DNA of 6,546 nucleotides. It comes from JBFKPQ01 sp041628225 (lineage in GTDB: Bacteria > Actinomycetota > Acidimicrobiia > Spongiisociales > JAENVV01). The DNA is taken from assembly GCA_041628225.1 (NCBI GenBank), contig JBFKPQ010000133.1:1-6546 (forward strand). The letters are read 5' to 3'. How positions within the stretch are numbered: position 1 is the first letter of the stretch; every line of letters begins with the position of its first letter. Shown here piece by piece: positions 5,589 through 6,546 of the stretch. The position numbers and the translations under genes are program-made. A model generated the notes under the pieces. That model was given only the letters and a program-made list of their open reading frames with translations. It made no database searches and was not told the DNA's origin.

Positions 5589-6017
5589 CTACTCCGGGTG
5601 GATGACGACCACCGGCACCGCAGCGTGTTGCAGCACCTTCTGAGACGTGCTGCCGAGCGCGATACGGCGCACCACTCCCATCCGACGAGCTCCTACCACG
5701 ATCAGATCGGCACCGCGTTCGGCGGCGGCCTCCAGGAGTTCGTCGGCGGCGGCGCCGTCCTCGACCACCACGTCGGTGTCGACACCCGCATTCGTCAGAG
5801 GAGCGATCCAGGTGGGCATGTACTCGTCATGGATCTTCCGGCGCACGTCGGCGAAGTCCACTCCCGGTTCGATGTCGTCGAGGTGATCCAGCGGTTCGAA
5901 CGCGTGGACGGCCACCACACCGACACCGAGGCGCCCGGCGAGTTCGGCCGTCCACCGGACGGCCCGGGCGGTTCCGTCCGAGCCGTCGACGCCGATGGCG
6001 ATCTTCGTCACACTCAT
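5589..6017 (-). CDS. Universal stress protein (UspA family)
   Basis: This cytoplasmic single-domain Usp of 142 residues is typical in length. The N-terminal strand and phosphate loop KIAIGVDGSDGTARAVRWTA (5-24) and the C-terminal ADLIVVGARRMG (103-114), then ALGSTSQKVLQHAAVPVVVI (120-139), define the Rossmann-like alpha/beta fold. The nucleotide-binding signature G-x2-G-x9-G-S is nearly complete: G109 and G122-S123 are present, but the second glycine is R112. ATP binding is therefore likely but not certain. Usps modulate survival under starvation, low oxygen or other stress, without a fixed substrate. A strong GGAGG (6025-6029) lies 7 bases before the ATG. The ATG overlaps the terC stop as ATGA, so translation is probably coupled to the exporter gene. 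Confidence 0.94.
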   Translation of the reverse strand: MSVTKIAIGVDGSDGTARAVRWTAELAGRLGVGVVAVHAFEPLDHLDDIEPGVDFADVRRKIHDEYMPTWIAPLTNAGVDTDVVVEDGAAADELLEAAAERGADLIVVGARRMGVVRRIALGSTSQKVLQHAAVPVVVIHPE

Positions 6018-6546
6018 ACCGGTTCCTCCACGGCTTCGGTGGCTCGCAGCGAGGTGACGACCGTGATGACGAGCACCACGGTGATCACAACGAGCGAAAC
6101 GACGGTTGACAGGTGATACCAGGGCGAGATGATCATCTTCACGCCGACGAAGAACAGGATCACACCCAGGCCACGATTCAGGTACACCAGCCGCTCGCGT
6201 GCTCCCTCCAGCAGGAAATAGAGAGCTCGCAGCCCCAAGATGGCGAGCGCGTTCGAACTGAACACGATGAACGGATCGCGACTGATGGCGAGGATCGCGG
6301 GCACCGAGTCCACCGCAAACACGACATCCGTCGCTTCGATGAGCACCAGGACCACGAAGAGCGGAGTCGCCAGCCGGCGACCGCCGTGACGGGTGAAGAG
6401 CTTCTGACCGTCGTAGTCGGAGGTGACGGGCACGACGCGCCGGACCAACTTGAGCACCGGATTGCGTTCCGGATGGATCTCCTCCGACGAGTGGGTGGCG
6501 ATGCGAATCGCCGTGAAGATGAGAAGGCCACCGAACACGAACAACA
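6014..6546 (-). CDS. TerC/Alx-family integral membrane metal exporter (N-terminus outside window)
   Basis: The frame is open to the right edge, so only the C-terminal 176 or so residues are present. Full TerC/Alx proteins are about 300-350 residues. Counting from the codon at 6544, hydrophobic segments lie near 1-14, 58-87, 92-112, 122-140 and 145-166. The family signature is IEATDVVFAVDSVPAILAI (69-87), with acidic E70, D73 and D79 inside the membrane, followed by FSSNALAILGLRALYFLL (95-112). These acidic residues are conserved in the TerC/Alx group, members of which export Mn2+ or act in tellurite resistance; here manganese export is the more general expectation (inference). The C-terminal tail is short and acidic. 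It overlaps the Usp start by 4 bases. A yybP-ykoY manganese riboswitch often precedes such genes, but that region is outside the window. Confidence 0.93.
   Translation of the reverse strand, partial: LFVFGGLLIFTAIRIATHSSEEIHPERNPVLKLVRRVVPVTSDYDGQKLFTRHGGRRLATPLFVVLVLIEATDVVFAVDSVPAILAISRDPFIVFSSNALAILGLRALYFLLEGARERLVYLNRGLGVILFFVGVKMIISPWYHLSTVVSLVVITVVLVITVVTSLRATEAVEEPV

Noticed and set aside
5598..6116. 172-residue plus-strand open frame opposite the universal stress gene and the end of the exporter gene
   Set aside because: It is antisense to a clear Usp. The product is His/Asp/Thr-rich and has no domain.
6014..6544. TerC starting at the TTG at 6544
   Set aside because: That codon is simply near the window edge. 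The visible part lacks the first half of the family's membrane segments, so the real start is beyond the window.

Overview
This is a GC-rich window filled almost end to end with ordinary housekeeping genes, and it reads as chromosomal core from an actinobacterium. The best clue is the gene at the left edge, whose coiled-coil core matches the mycobacterial septation factor SepIVA and lies directly downstream of coaD. The recG-rsmD-coaD order, zinc-ribbon L28, GTG start use and GC-rich third codon positions agree with this. A deep-branching class such as Acidimicrobiia would fit the absence of the usual actinobacterial DAK/FakA gene between rpmB and recG, but that placement is inference. I see no mobile element, CRISPR array, tRNA, rRNA or sign of recent transfer.

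Left block (1-3858, minus strand). Four genes are read right to left in a tight chain: recG (fork-remodelling helicase), rsmD (16S rRNA m2G966 methyltransferase), coaD (phosphopantetheine adenylyltransferase) and a SepIVA-like coiled-coil protein that runs off the left edge. The junctions are a 7-base gap, a 4-base ATGA overlap and an 8-base overlap, so one transcript with translational coupling is likely. The SepIVA-like protein has an unusually acidic N-terminal tail of about 65 residues.

Centre (3859-4646). A 103-base divergent gap holds the rpmB promoter region. Reading right from it are rpmB (ribosomal protein L28), a 70-residue cold-shock-like protein that has lost the RNA-stacking aromatics, and a 77-residue stand-alone Lrp/AsnC effector-binding (RAM) domain. 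The first two are almost certainly cotranscribed. The third has its own strong ribosome binding site and possibly its own promoter.

Right block (4609-6546, minus strand). A TerC-family metal exporter, 5'-truncated by the window edge, overlaps a universal stress protein by ATGA. Twenty bases further on is a YbhN/UPF0104-type multi-pass membrane protein. This probable three-gene operon is convergent with the Lrp-domain gene, and the two converging reading frames overlap by 38 bases.

No exciting new system is evident. The observations most worth a second look are the degenerate cold-shock protein next to rpmB, the acidic tail on the SepIVA-like protein, the convergent coding overlap, and a similar GTATCC-containing element upstream of rpmB and of the Lrp-domain gene.
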